55,168 bases of DNA from NCBI RefSeq assembly GCF_002081825.1, contig NZ_MUKU01000034.1, positions 1-55,168 on the forward strand. The letters are read 5' to 3'. This DNA comes from Chromobacterium haemolyticum (GTDB lineage Bacteria > Pseudomonadota > Gammaproteobacteria > Burkholderiales > Chromobacteriaceae). Within the stretch, counting starts at the first letter, position 1. Each line of letters starts with the position of its first letter. Made by a program: the position numbers and the translations under genes. Positions 40,688 through 48,209 of the stretch are shown piece by piece. The notes beneath the pieces were generated by a model. The model saw only the letters and a program-made list of their open reading frames with translations. It ran no database searches and was not told the DNA's origin.

Positions 40688-41286
40688 ACCCCTACACGCT
40701 GACCCTGCTGCGCCACGGCGAAATCGACCATGACGGCCGCTTGATCGGCAGCAGCGATTTGCCACTGAACGCCACGGGGCACGTACAAATGGCGCAAAGC
40801 TGGCAGCGCATTTGCGCGCTGGCGCCGGTAACGGCGATGGCCAGTTCGCCCTTGCAGCGCTGTCGCGAGTTCTCGGTCCGGCACGCCTTGCATGGCTCGC
40901 TGACGCTGAAAGTGGACCCGCGGTTCGCTGAAATGGACTTCGGCGACTGGGACGGCATGGACGTACAGGTTCTGGCGCAACGCTATCCGGACTGGCGCGC
41001 CAAGCTGGCCGCCGGCGAACTGACGCCTCCCGGCGGCGAGCCCTACGAAGCTTTCCGCACTCGGGTGCTGACCGGCCTGTCCGAATGGATGACCACGGCC
41101 AACGGCAGCCACCGGGTGCTCGTCACCCACGGCGGCGTCATCACCACCTTGCTGGCGGAGCTGCTTGGCGCGGACTTCTCGGTGGCCAAGCTGATGACGG
41201 TGCAACGCGGCGGCTTTGCCCAATTATCCATTCTAGAAGGGCACCCAGCCTATCTGATGCGTCTGGAAGCCCCGTGCGCGGACTGA
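40684..41286 (+). CDS. cobC: alpha-ribazole phosphatase-type histidine phosphatase
   Basis: The 200-residue protein is a histidine phosphatase with RHGEIDHDG (catalytic H11) and a later VLVTHGGVITT carrying the second histidine. In the cob operon it is expected to dephosphorylate alpha-ribazole-5'-phosphate or adenosylcobalamin-5'-phosphate, as CobC does. It is coupled to cobT by ATGA overlap and overlaps cobS by 13 bases. Without the context it could be any broad histidine phosphatase. Confidence 0.88.
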   Translation: MNPYTLTLLRHGEIDHDGRLIGSSDLPLNATGHVQMAQSWQRICALAPVTAMASSPLQRCREFSVRHALHGSLTLKVDPRFAEMDFGDWDGMDVQVLAQRYPDWRAKLAAGELTPPGGEPYEAFRTRVLTGLSEWMTTANGSHRVLVTHGGVITTLLAELLGADFSVAKLMTVQRGGFAQLSILEGHPAYLMRLEAPCAD

Positions 41287-42002
41287 TTCTGGCGCTGCAA
41301 TTCCTGACCCGCCTCCCCACGCCCCAGCTACGCGAATTCAAGCAGGAATGGCTGGCCGACAGCGCGCGCTGGTTCGCCGCGGTGGGCCTGATCGTCGGCG
41401 CGCTGCTGCTGGCGGCGCTAAGCCTGGGCCGCCTGAGCGATCCCTGGCTGGCGGCGCTGTTGGCGCTGTTGATGTGGACCTGGGTCACCGGCGGCCTGCA
41501 CCTGGACGGTTTGGGCGATCTCGCCGACGCGCTGGGCGCGGCGCACCGCTCGCGCGAGCGTTTCTTTGAAGTGCTGAAGGACCCTCACGTCGGCAGCTTC
41601 GGCGCTCTGGCCTTGATCCTGGCCATCGTCGCCAAACTGATCTTACTGATGCTGCTGGCCAAACAGCCGACGCCGGCGTGGGGCCTGCTGCTGATTCCCG
41701 CCTGGTGCCGCTGTTTCGCGCTGTATTGGTCCGCCAGCCTGCCGGCGATCGCGCCCGGCAGCGGCGAGCGCTTTGCCTGGCGCCGCCACTGGTCCAGCCT
41801 GGCCGTCAACGCGACGCTGCTGGCGGCGCTGTCCGCCTGGCTGGCTCCGCCTTTATTGCTGGCACCGCTGGCGGCCCTGGCTTGGCGTCGTTTCCTGTTG
41901 CGCAAGCTGGGCGGCATGACCGGCGATTGCCTGGGCGCGGGCATCGAGCTGTGCGAAATCGGCCTCTTGCTACTGCTGACGGTCCGCTGGCCAACGCTCT
42001 AG
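41274..42002 (+). CDS. cobS: adenosylcobinamide-GDP ribazoletransferase
   Basis: This 242-residue integral membrane enzyme joins adenosyl-GDP-cobinamide to alpha-ribazole, the last condensing step. It has about six helices and the family segments LALQFLTRLPTPQLREF, TGGLHLDGLGDLADALGA, PHVGSFGALALILAIVAKL and LGGMTGDCLGAGIEL, with acidic metal-binding residues in the DGLGDLADA motif. The start is taken as GTG at 41274 (VRGLILALQFL), inside the end of cobC; an in-frame ATG upstream lies within cobC and is unlikely. Confidence 0.92.
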   Translation: MRGLILALQFLTRLPTPQLREFKQEWLADSARWFAAVGLIVGALLLAALSLGRLSDPWLAALLALLMWTWVTGGLHLDGLGDLADALGAAHRSRERFFEVLKDPHVGSFGALALILAIVAKLILLMLLAKQPTPAWGLLLIPAWCRCFALYWSASLPAIAPGSGERFAWRRHWSSLAVNATLLAALSAWLAPPLLLAPLAALAWRRFLLRKLGGMTGDCLGAGIELCEIGLLLLLTVRWPTL

Positions 42003-42091
42003 CTACGCTGTAAAGATTCCGCCATTTCCCCGTCATCCGGCGGAGATACCCCGCGTGGATACTGGCGGCGTCTTCATCGCACGGAGCCGCC

Positions 42092-42556
42092 ATGGCCCAC
42101 CTGGAGATCAGCTGCGAGCACGGCCGGCTGGACCGCGACATGATTCTGCGCTTCCTGACCCAGACCCACTGGGCGCAAAACCTGACGCGGGCGCAGTTGG
42201 ACAAGGCCATCGAGCACTCTCTGGTGTTCGGCGCCTACAGCGGGCTGCGGCAACTGGGCTTTGCCCGCATCGTCACCGACTACGTTAGCTTCGCCTATCT
42301 GTCCGATGTGTTCGTGCTGGCCGAAGCACGCCGTCTCGGCATCGGGCGCGCTTTGATGGAGGCGGCGCTGGCCCACCCCGAACTTCAGCAGCTGCGGCGC
42401 TTCCTGCTGGTGTCGCGCGACGCGCGCCCCTTCTACCGCCGGCTGGGCTTCGCCGAACTACGCGATGGAGAACGCTATATGGAGCTGCGGCGCGAGCCGG
42501 CGGCAGTGCCGGCGCGCGCCTGGTCCTGGTTCCGCGCAAATAAAAACGCCGCTTGA
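42092..42556 (+). CDS. GNAT-family acetyltransferase
   Basis: The 154-residue protein has the GNAT acetyl-CoA motif A: LSDVFVLAEARRLGIGRALM, with RRLGIG as the pyrophosphate-binding loop. Residues HWAQNLTRAQLDKAIEHSLV and FARIVTDYVSFAYLSDVFVL are typical of the small bacterial GNAT group related to N-acetylglutamate-like or aminoglycoside enzymes. The substrate is unknown. It is preceded by a CGGAGCCGCC ribosome site and followed by a bidirectional hairpin shared with speB. Confidence 0.85.
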   Translation: MAHLEISCEHGRLDRDMILRFLTQTHWAQNLTRAQLDKAIEHSLVFGAYSGLRQLGFARIVTDYVSFAYLSDVFVLAEARRLGIGRALMEAALAHPELQQLRRFLLVSRDARPFYRRLGFAELRDGERYMELRREPAAVPARAWSWFRANKNAA

Positions 42557-42569
42557 TGAGAGCGGCGTT
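42545..42569. terminator. bidirectional terminator between the GNAT gene and speB
   Basis: AACGCCGCT (42545-42553) pairs with AGCGGCGTT (42561-42569) with a 7-base loop. It is preceded by AAATAA and followed by CTTGC. It lies between convergent stops (42556 and 42588), partly inside the GNAT coding end. Confidence 0.7.
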
Positions 42570-42587
42570 CTTGCATACGCCAACGAT

Positions 42588-43553
42588 TTAAAGCGTGCCG
42601 GCCAGCTTCTTGTTGCGCATCAGGCACAGCATGTCACAGGCCAGATGCGCGGCGGCGATGGCCGTGACCTCGCTGTTGTCGTAAGCGGGCGCCACTTCCA
42701 CCACATCCATGCCGACGATATTCAAATCACCCAGATTGCGGACGATCTTCAAGGCTTGGGCGCTGCTGAGGCCGCCTGGAACCGGAGTACCGGTGCCCGG
42801 TGCAAACGCAGGGTCCAGACAGTCGATATCGAAAGTCAGATAAACCGGGCTGTCGCCGATGACTTCCTTGATGCGCGCGATGGTGGCGTCCACGCCGTTG
42901 TCGTGCACCCAGGGTGCGTCCAGCACGTTCATGCCCATGAAGTCGTCGTTCCAAGTGCGGATACCCACTTGCACCGACTTCTTCGGATCCACCAGGCCAT
43001 CTTTCACCGCCTTGTAGAACATGGTGCCGTGATTCAGGCTGTCCGGCTCATCGTCCGGCCAAGTATCGCAGTGAGCGTCGAAGTGCAGCAGCGCCAGCGG
43101 CTTGCCGTATTTCTCGGCGTGCGCGATCAGCAGCGGGTAGGTGATGAAGTGGTCGCCGCCGAAAGTCAGCATCTTGGCGCCGGAGGCCAGGATGGTGTGG
43201 GCGTGTTCGATGATGGAGGGCTTGATGGTCAGCGGATTGTGCGCGTCGAACCAGCAATCGCCGTAATCGATCACCGCCAGGTCGTCGAAGGGGTTGAAGC
43301 CCCAGGGGAAGGGGCTCAGCTCGGCCAGTTGCACGCTGGCGGCGCGGATAGCCTGCGGGCCCAGCCGCGCGCCGGAGCGGAAAGTGGTGGACAGGTCCAG
43401 CGGAATGCCGGACACCACCACGTCGGCGCCGGTCAGGTCGCGGCTGTAGTTGCGGCGCATGAAGGACAGCACGCCGGCATAGGTGTTTTCAATGGAAGAG
43501 CCGTGAAGGCCCTGACGGCGGATCGCGCCGTCGCCGAAAATGGTTTCGCTCAT
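42588..43553 (-). CDS. speB: agmatinase/ureohydrolase
   Basis: The 321-residue manganese ureohydrolase resembles agmatinase, which releases urea and putrescine from agmatine. The metal ligands are in GGDHFITYP, HFDAHCDTW and TFDIDCLDPAFAPGTG, the SpeB/arginase signature. The start at 43553 (MSETIFGDG) has GGAGAG seven bases upstream. That ribosome site lies in the closing stem of a structured leader (43561-43664). Substrate could also be guanidinobutyrate or guanidine; only the fold and the metal site are certain. The gene is monocistronic on the minus strand. Confidence 0.88.
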   Translation of the reverse strand: MSETIFGDGAIRRQGLHGSSIENTYAGVLSFMRRNYSRDLTGADVVVSGIPLDLSTTFRSGARLGPQAIRAASVQLAELSPFPWGFNPFDDLAVIDYGDCWFDAHNPLTIKPSIIEHAHTILASGAKMLTFGGDHFITYPLLIAHAEKYGKPLALLHFDAHCDTWPDDEPDSLNHGTMFYKAVKDGLVDPKKSVQVGIRTWNDDFMGMNVLDAPWVHDNGVDATIARIKEVIGDSPVYLTFDIDCLDPAFAPGTGTPVPGGLSSAQALKIVRNLGDLNIVGMDVVEVAPAYDNSEVTAIAAAHLACDMLCLMRNKKLAGTL

Positions 43554-43560
43554 GAAGACT

Positions 43561-43664
43561 CTCCGCAAGAGAGTACGCCGGGCTCAGGCGTCCCGACGAT
43601 TACCGTCTATCTTGCACAGCCGACGGCTTAAGGCTGCCGCCCCCCTTGGGGCGGAACTCTGGAG
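43561..43664 (-). promoter_or_regulatory. unidentified structured 5' leader of speB (candidate riboswitch)
   Basis: On the minus strand, CTCCAGAGT (43664-43656) pairs with ACTCT (43574-43570) and, after a CTTGC bulge, GGAG (43564-43561). Within this closing stem lie hairpins CCGCCCC/GGGGCGG (43637-43654), CAGCC/GGCTG (43617-43636), GACG/CGTC (43595-43607) and ACGCC/GGCGT (43575-43591). GGAG is the speB Shine-Dalgarno, so closing the stem hides the ribosome site. The order resembles a multi-branched riboswitch. It shares short strings with guanidine-I RNA (GUUCCG, GGGA...GCCCGG) but not its core. Confidence 0.6.
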
Positions 43665-43699
43665 TTTGCCGCGATGCGCACGCACAAGAACCAATCTAA

Positions 43700-44479
43700 T
43701 CAATGGCTTTCCAGCTGGATGCGCCACAGCCGGAAACGCAGCCGAACATCGTACCAGACCGGGCGCAAGCCCAACAAAAACAAGAGCAGCGCCAACGGCA
43801 GGGTGAAACTGTATCCCATATGCTTGAAGCCCAGCGCGCCCACCACGCCGCCGCCGAAAAACGACAGCAGGATCAGCAAATAAGTGCGCAGCTTGACGCG
43901 GTTGGCGCGCACGTCTTTAACCTTGGGCATGCTTTTACGGCCGTAGTAGCTGAGCTTGGCCAGTTCTATGCCGATGTCGGTGGCGATGCCGGTCATGTGG
44001 GTGCTGCGCAACAGGCCACCGGACAACTTGGTAACGATGGTGTTGTGCATGCCCATGATGAAGCAGAGCAGCATCACGGTTAACGGCGTGAAAAAGCCCT
44101 TGTGCAAAGACAGCGCGGCCCCCAGCAAGCCGAACAACAGCAGCAGGCCGGCCTCCTCCATCATGGACACGCCGTAACCCCCGCGCAGCCGCTGCCGACG
44201 CGCCCACAGTATCAGCCAGGAGCTGTGCATGGCGCCGGCGATGAAGCACAACAGCATCACCAGCAGGGACAAGCCCAAGGTGACCTCGCCCAGCGCGAAT
44301 TCGTCGGCCATGCCGGACACGATGCCGGACATGTGCGAGGTGTAGCGGTGCACGGCGAGGAAGCCTCCGGCGTTAAGGGCGCCGGCGATGAAGGCCATGG
44401 ACCATCCCAAATGCCGCAAGGTGTGGTCATTGAAACGACCCCGGTCCAACAGCCGGGTGATGTTGGTTCGTCTGGACAT
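43700..44479 (-). CDS. DUF1275/YoaK-like membrane protein
   Basis: The 259-residue protein has about six helices and the DUF1275 marks LGWSMAFIAGALNAGGFLAV, YTSHMSGIVSGMAD, and GMHNTIVTKLSGGLLRSTHM. Function of the family is unknown; some members relate to membrane transport. The ATG at 44479 is preceded by AGGAT. It ends just upstream of the speB leader, so read-through into speB is possible. Confidence 0.82.
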   Translation of the reverse strand: MSRRTNITRLLDRGRFNDHTLRHLGWSMAFIAGALNAGGFLAVHRYTSHMSGIVSGMADEFALGEVTLGLSLLVMLLCFIAGAMHSSWLILWARRQRLRGGYGVSMMEEAGLLLLFGLLGAALSLHKGFFTPLTVMLLCFIMGMHNTIVTKLSGGLLRSTHMTGIATDIGIELAKLSYYGRKSMPKVKDVRANRVKLRTYLLILLSFFGGGVVGALGFKHMGYSFTLPLALLLFLLGLRPVWYDVRLRFRLWRIQLESH

Positions 44480-44625
44480 ATCCTGCTGACAGAATGAACA
44501 ACGGCGGCCAATGGCCGCCGCTATCTGAGAAATGAAGACACTGCGCCTGCGCCCTGCCGCGGGCGATGCTTGATAGTGCATCGCCGCGTCGGCGCTGGCA
44601 AGCAGTCAGATCAAGACTAGCCGCC

Positions 44626-45441
44626 TCATCCGCAGGATTTCAGGCCGATTCCCGGGGTCAGCCGCTTTTGCAGCGCCTTGAGCTTGTCGGCCTGCTGCGC
44701 GTCCAGCGTCTTGAAGCTCAGTGTGGTCTTGCTCGCCTTCTGCCCCTTCTGCTGCACCAGCGCCTTGTCGTAGCCCGCCGCCTTCAGTCGCGCGGCCAAG
44801 CCCTTGGCCGCGTCTTCCTTGCCGAACAGGCCCAGCGACAGATGGCCTTTGAAATCGTCGCTCTTGACGATGTAGTTGTCGAAGCCCTTGCCCTTCAGCT
44901 CAGACGACAGCGTCGAAGTCTCCGCCTGAGTCGCCAACGGCGGGTAGTAAACCCAGAAGCGCCCGCCGCCGGCGGTTTCTTCCTTGCTGGCCTCGCTCAG
45001 CTGGCCGGCCTTGAGTTTGAGTTGCGGCACGCCGCCCTTGACTCTGGCCAGCAGCTTCTCGTCCAGCGGCCCCCATTGCAAGCAAGCCACGGCGGTATCC
45101 GCCGGCTTGGCTGCTTCGGACTTGGCGTCCGCTTTGCCTGGTTCGGGCTTGGCGGCTTCCACTTTGGCCGCCGCCGTTTTCGGCGCGGACGCTTCCGGAG
45201 CTTTCTTGGCCGCGGCGGGCTTGTCCGCTTTGGGCCCGGAGGATTCGCGCAAAGGCTCCGCCGCCGGAGCGGAAGCGGCCGGCGCGGAGGCGGCGTTCGG
45301 CCTCCAGTTAGCCGGCAGCAGCTTGACCAACTCCGGGCTCACTTCCTGCGCCCGCACGTCCGCCGGCGGACGCTGCTTGAACGAGCCATACATCGCCACC
45401 AACAAATTCAGCACCACGACCAAGGCTAGAAACCACTTCAT
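44626..45441 (-). CDS. SPOR-domain membrane-anchored protein
   Basis: This 271-residue protein has one N-terminal membrane anchor (MKWFLALVVVLNLLVAMYGS), a long alanine/lysine/proline-rich low-complexity linker (about 60-110), and a C-terminal SPOR-like region (about 155-235, with FWVYYPPLATQAETSTLSSE and GHLSLGLFGKEDAAKGLA). SPOR domains bind denuded septal glycans, so a periplasmic cell-division role is likely. It is the last gene of hldC-birA-coaX-SPOR and overlaps coaX by four bases. Linking it to these cofactor genes has no known reason. Confidence 0.85.
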   Translation of the reverse strand: MKWFLALVVVLNLLVAMYGSFKQRPPADVRAQEVSPELVKLLPANWRPNAASAPAASAPAAEPLRESSGPKADKPAAAKKAPEASAPKTAAAKVEAAKPEPGKADAKSEAAKPADTAVACLQWGPLDEKLLARVKGGVPQLKLKAGQLSEASKEETAGGGRFWVYYPPLATQAETSTLSSELKGKGFDNYIVKSDDFKGHLSLGLFGKEDAAKGLAARLKAAGYDKALVQQKGQKASKTTLSFKTLDAQQADKLKALQKRLTPGIGLKSCG

Positions 45442-46154
45442 TTTTCGTCGGCCACTCTTAATAAGCCCAATAACACCAGATTATCCACGATCTCGACCGG
45501 CCCGGCGAGCCAAGGCGCCAAGCTCGCGGCGTCGCCGCCGGTCAGCAGCACCCGCACCGGAGCGCGTCCGGTATGCGCTTGCAATTGCCGGCGCTGCGCT
45601 TCCACCGCGCCGGTCAGCGCGAATACCGCGCCGCTGGCCAAGGCATCTTCGGTCCCTTGCGGGAACGACGTCACCACCCCGGCGGAACGGTCTAAATTGG
45701 CGGTGTTGAGCGCCAGGCTGCTCAACATCAGATTCAACCCAGGCACAATCAGCCCGCCCAGATATTCGCCCTCGGCCGTCAAGGCCTCCACGGTCAGAGC
45801 GGTGCCGGCGCAGGCGACGATTACATCGCCCTGATGCAGTTGCCTCGCGGCCAGCACCGCCAGCCAGCGGTCGGCGCCCTGCTCGGCAGGGTTGCGGTAA
45901 GCATTGCGCACATCGCCGAAGCCAGCCTCCGCGCGCACCCAGCGCAAGGGGCAAGGCGTCGCCGCCGCCAAGGCTTTCGCCACCTCCTCGCGCGCGACCG
46001 ACGCGCCCCAGGCGGCCGTAATCGGCCATTGCCGCCAGGCTTCGGCCAGGCCGGCGATCTCGCCGTGCTCCACCGCGCCCCGCACCAACCAGCCGCGACC
46101 ATCATGCACCGCCCATTTGACCCGGCTATTACCGGCGTCGATCAACAACTTCAT
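45438..46154 (-). CDS. coaX: type III pantothenate kinase
   Basis: The 238-residue enzyme phosphorylates pantothenate, the first step of CoA synthesis, and belongs to the ASKHA fold. LLIDAGNSRVKWAV at the N-terminus, GADRWLAVLAAR (GADR motif) and VIVACAGTALTVEAL with LGGLIVPGLNLM are the type III marks; this type is not inhibited by CoA and is feedback-insensitive. The ATG at 46154 overlaps birA by four bases. In Neisseria CoaX is fused to BirA; here the two are separate but overlapping. Confidence 0.92.
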   Translation of the reverse strand: MKLLIDAGNSRVKWAVHDGRGWLVRGAVEHGEIAGLAEAWRQWPITAAWGASVAREEVAKALAAATPCPLRWVRAEAGFGDVRNAYRNPAEQGADRWLAVLAARQLHQGDVIVACAGTALTVEALTAEGEYLGGLIVPGLNLMLSSLALNTANLDRSAGVVTSFPQGTEDALASGAVFALTGAVEAQRRQLQAHTGRAPVRVLLTGGDAASLAPWLAGPVEIVDNLVLLGLLRVADEK

Positions 46155-47116
46155 GCCAGCTTCCTCAAACTGACCTCGCCGGCGTGATAGGTTTTCATCC
46201 CGCCGGCGGTGTCCACCAGCAGCTCGCCGCTCTCGGCCACGCCGCGCGCCACACCCTGTACCGGGTCGCCATGGGAAAAACTCAGACAGACCGGCGCGTC
46301 CTGATGTGCGGACAAACTCATCCACTCCTGACGCAAGGGCACGAAGCCATGCCGGTCGAAATCGCTCAGCACTCGATGCAATTCGTTCAGTAGTTCCGCC
46401 AGCAGCACGCTGCGCGCCAGCTTGACGCCGGCCTCGGCCAAACAGGCCACCGGCTGGTCCACTTCGCCCGGATCGCTCACATTCATGCCGACGCCTATCA
46501 CCACCGCGGTTGGCCCCAGCGCATCGCCGGACAGCTCGATCAGGATGCCGGCCAGCTTGCGTTCGTTCAGCAGCACATCGTTCGGCCACTTCAAGGCCAC
46601 CGGCGCGCCCAAGCGCCGCAACGTCCGCGCCAAGGCCACTCCCACCGCCAAGGACAGCCCGGCCAGTTGGGACAGGCCACGGTCGAAACGCCACAGCAGG
46701 GAGAAGGTCAGGCCCGAACCCAGCCGCGCCTGCCAGCGTCGCCCCAGCCGGCCCCGCCCGGCGGTTTGCAGCTCCGTCGCCAACACCAAGCCATGCAGGC
46801 CGCCGCTGGCGGCGCGCGCCAACAATTGGGAGTTGGTGGAGTCCGTACGCTCCGCCACCGCCAGCGTAAACGTGTCCGCTGCCGCTTCGTCCAGACCATC
46901 GCGGATAGCCGACACGTCCAGCCATTCAAACGGCGCCACCAAGCGATAGCCCTGGCCGCGCACGCTGAACACGGTGACGCCCAAGTCCTGCTGGATGGCG
47001 TGCACCGCTTGCCAAACCAGGGTGCGGGAACACCCCAGTTCGCCGGCGATGTCCTCGCCGGAATGGAAGCGGCCGTCGGCGAGACGACGCAGCACCGCAA
47101 AAGCATGCTCGCTCAC
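46151..47116 (-). CDS. birA: biotin-[acetyl-CoA-carboxylase] ligase
   Basis: The 321-residue biotin protein ligase attaches biotin to AccB. An N-terminal winged helix (about 1-65, [20 protein letters not shown]) precedes the ligase domain with GRGRLGRRW (the biotinoyl-AMP loop) and [19 protein letters not shown]. The helix suggests it also represses biotin genes, as in enterobacteria, although no bio genes are nearby. The start at 47116 overlaps the hldC stop by four bases, and coaX overlaps its own end, forming a tight operon. Confidence 0.93.
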   Translation of the reverse strand: MSEHAFAVLRRLADGRFHSGEDIAGELGCSRTLVWQAVHAIQQDLGVTVFSVRGQGYRLVAPFEWLDVSAIRDGLDEAAADTFTLAVAERTDSTNSQLLARAASGGLHGLVLATELQTAGRGRLGRRWQARLGSGLTFSLLWRFDRGLSQLAGLSLAVGVALARTLRRLGAPVALKWPNDVLLNERKLAGILIELSGDALGPTAVVIGVGMNVSDPGEVDQPVACLAEAGVKLARSVLLAELLNELHRVLSDFDRHGFVPLRQEWMSLSAHQDAPVCLSFSHGDPVQGVARGVAESGELLVDTAGGMKTYHAGEVSLRKLA

Positions 47117-47613
47117 TGCTTGGCCTCGTTGGCCCGGATCTTGTGCAGCGTAGCGGTAGTGGAAGTATCAAACAGGAAAGGTATGGAATGCACCGAACCG
47201 CCGCGCGCCAGCGTTTCAGCGCTGCCGACGATCTTGTCCGGCGTCCAGTCGCCGCCTTTGACCAGCACGTCGGGACGCACCTGCTCGATCAATTGCGCCG
47301 GGGTGTCTTCGTCGAAACAGATTACCAGGCTGACGCTTTCCAGCGCCGCCAATACCGCCGCGCGGTTGTCCTGAGGATTGATGGGCCGGTCGTCGCCCTT
47401 GCCCAGACGACGCACCGAAGCGTCGGTGTTCAAACCCAGCACCAGGCTGGCGCCCAAGGCGCGCGCCTGCGCCAGATAAGTCACATGCCCGCGATGCAGG
47501 ATATCGAAGCAGCCATTGGTAAAAACGATGGGACGCGGCAAGGCGGCCAGCTTCTCCGCCAGCTGTTCCTGGGTGCAGACTTTATTTTCGAACAAAGGCG
47601 TCGGGTAGGACAT
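47113..47613 (-). CDS. hldC: heptose 1-phosphate adenylyltransferase
   Basis: The 166-residue nucleotidyltransferase makes ADP-heptose precursor from heptose 1-phosphate for LPS core. It is the separate adenylyltransferase half of HldE (also called RfaE2). [19 protein letters not shown] contains the HxGH nucleotidyl-transfer motif, and [20 protein letters not shown] and [12 protein letters not shown] are family segments. Length agrees with split forms found in Neisseriales. It leads the hldC-birA-coaX-SPOR operon. The separate kinase half lies elsewhere. Confidence 0.9.
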   Translation of the reverse strand: MSYPTPLFENKVCTQEQLAEKLAALPRPIVFTNGCFDILHRGHVTYLAQARALGASLVLGLNTDASVRRLGKGDDRPINPQDNRAAVLAALESVSLVICFDEDTPAQLIEQVRPDVLVKGGDWTPDKIVGSAETLARGGSVHSIPFLFDTSTTATLHKIRANEAKQ

Positions 47614-47750
47614 CGGCTTCCTTCAAACTCGGCAATCGTCCATGGGCGGACTCGTCCCCCACGGACATCAAGTTGCGAAGGATACCACAGCCCCCCACCG
47701 CTGCCGCTAACCAAGCCACACACTCCGCGCAAGGCTGTCGCGTTTCGCCC

Positions 47751-48200
47751 TCAGCGCCAACAATTGCTAACGGTACCGCTGGCGGCTCCCTTGCTGCCCA
47801 GGCTGTTCAGGCTTAGCGTGCCACAGCTTTCCCCCACCTGCCCCCCTGCCGGCGCCGCCTGCAGCGAATATCCCTGACCATTGGCCAGCGTGGCGGAGGC
47901 GCTCAGGTCGCCCATGGTGATGGTGTAGCGGCTATCCTGGCTGCTGAGGCTGGAGGAGGCGTAGCCCAGCGCCGTCAGCGTGGATGCATAGCCGTTATTG
48001 AGCGTGAAGTATTTTTCCTGAGCCTGGGCAATGGCTTGCAACTCGGTCTGCGCTTCAGCCCGATAGGTGCGCTGCACGTAGTTGGTGTACGCCGGCAGGG
48101 CGATGCTGGCCAAGATGCCGACGATGGCCACCACGATGATCAGCTCTATCAAGGTGAAGCCGGAAAGCGTACTCCGTGTCCGCCTGTTGCAATATTTCAT
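47751..48200 (-). CDS. pilE: type IV pilin-like protein PilE
   Basis: This 149-residue minor pilin carries the prepilin peptidase site [20 protein letters not shown] (cleavage after G14, F15 methylated, E19 conserved). The N-terminal alpha helix is followed by a beta domain closed by the [13 protein letters not shown]...CW cysteine pair. In the pilus operon it follows pilY1 by nine bases. It is a minor pilin of the PilE/FimU-like class; it is not the major fibre subunit by context. Start 48200 is preceded by AGGGCGGGGA. Confidence 0.9.
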   Translation of the reverse strand: MKYCNRRTRSTLSGFTLIELIIVVAIVGILASIALPAYTNYVQRTYRAEAQTELQAIAQAQEKYFTLNNGYASTLTALGYASSSLSSQDSRYTITMGDLSASATLANGQGYSLQAAPAGGQVGESCGTLSLNSLGSKGAASGTVSNCWR

Positions 48201-48209
48201 TCCCCGCCC

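Noticed and set aside
43561-43664. Assignment of the speB leader to the guanidine-I (ykkC) class
   Set aside because: Only short strings agree. The conserved core CUGGUCCGAGAG and the ACGG segment of ykkC are absent.
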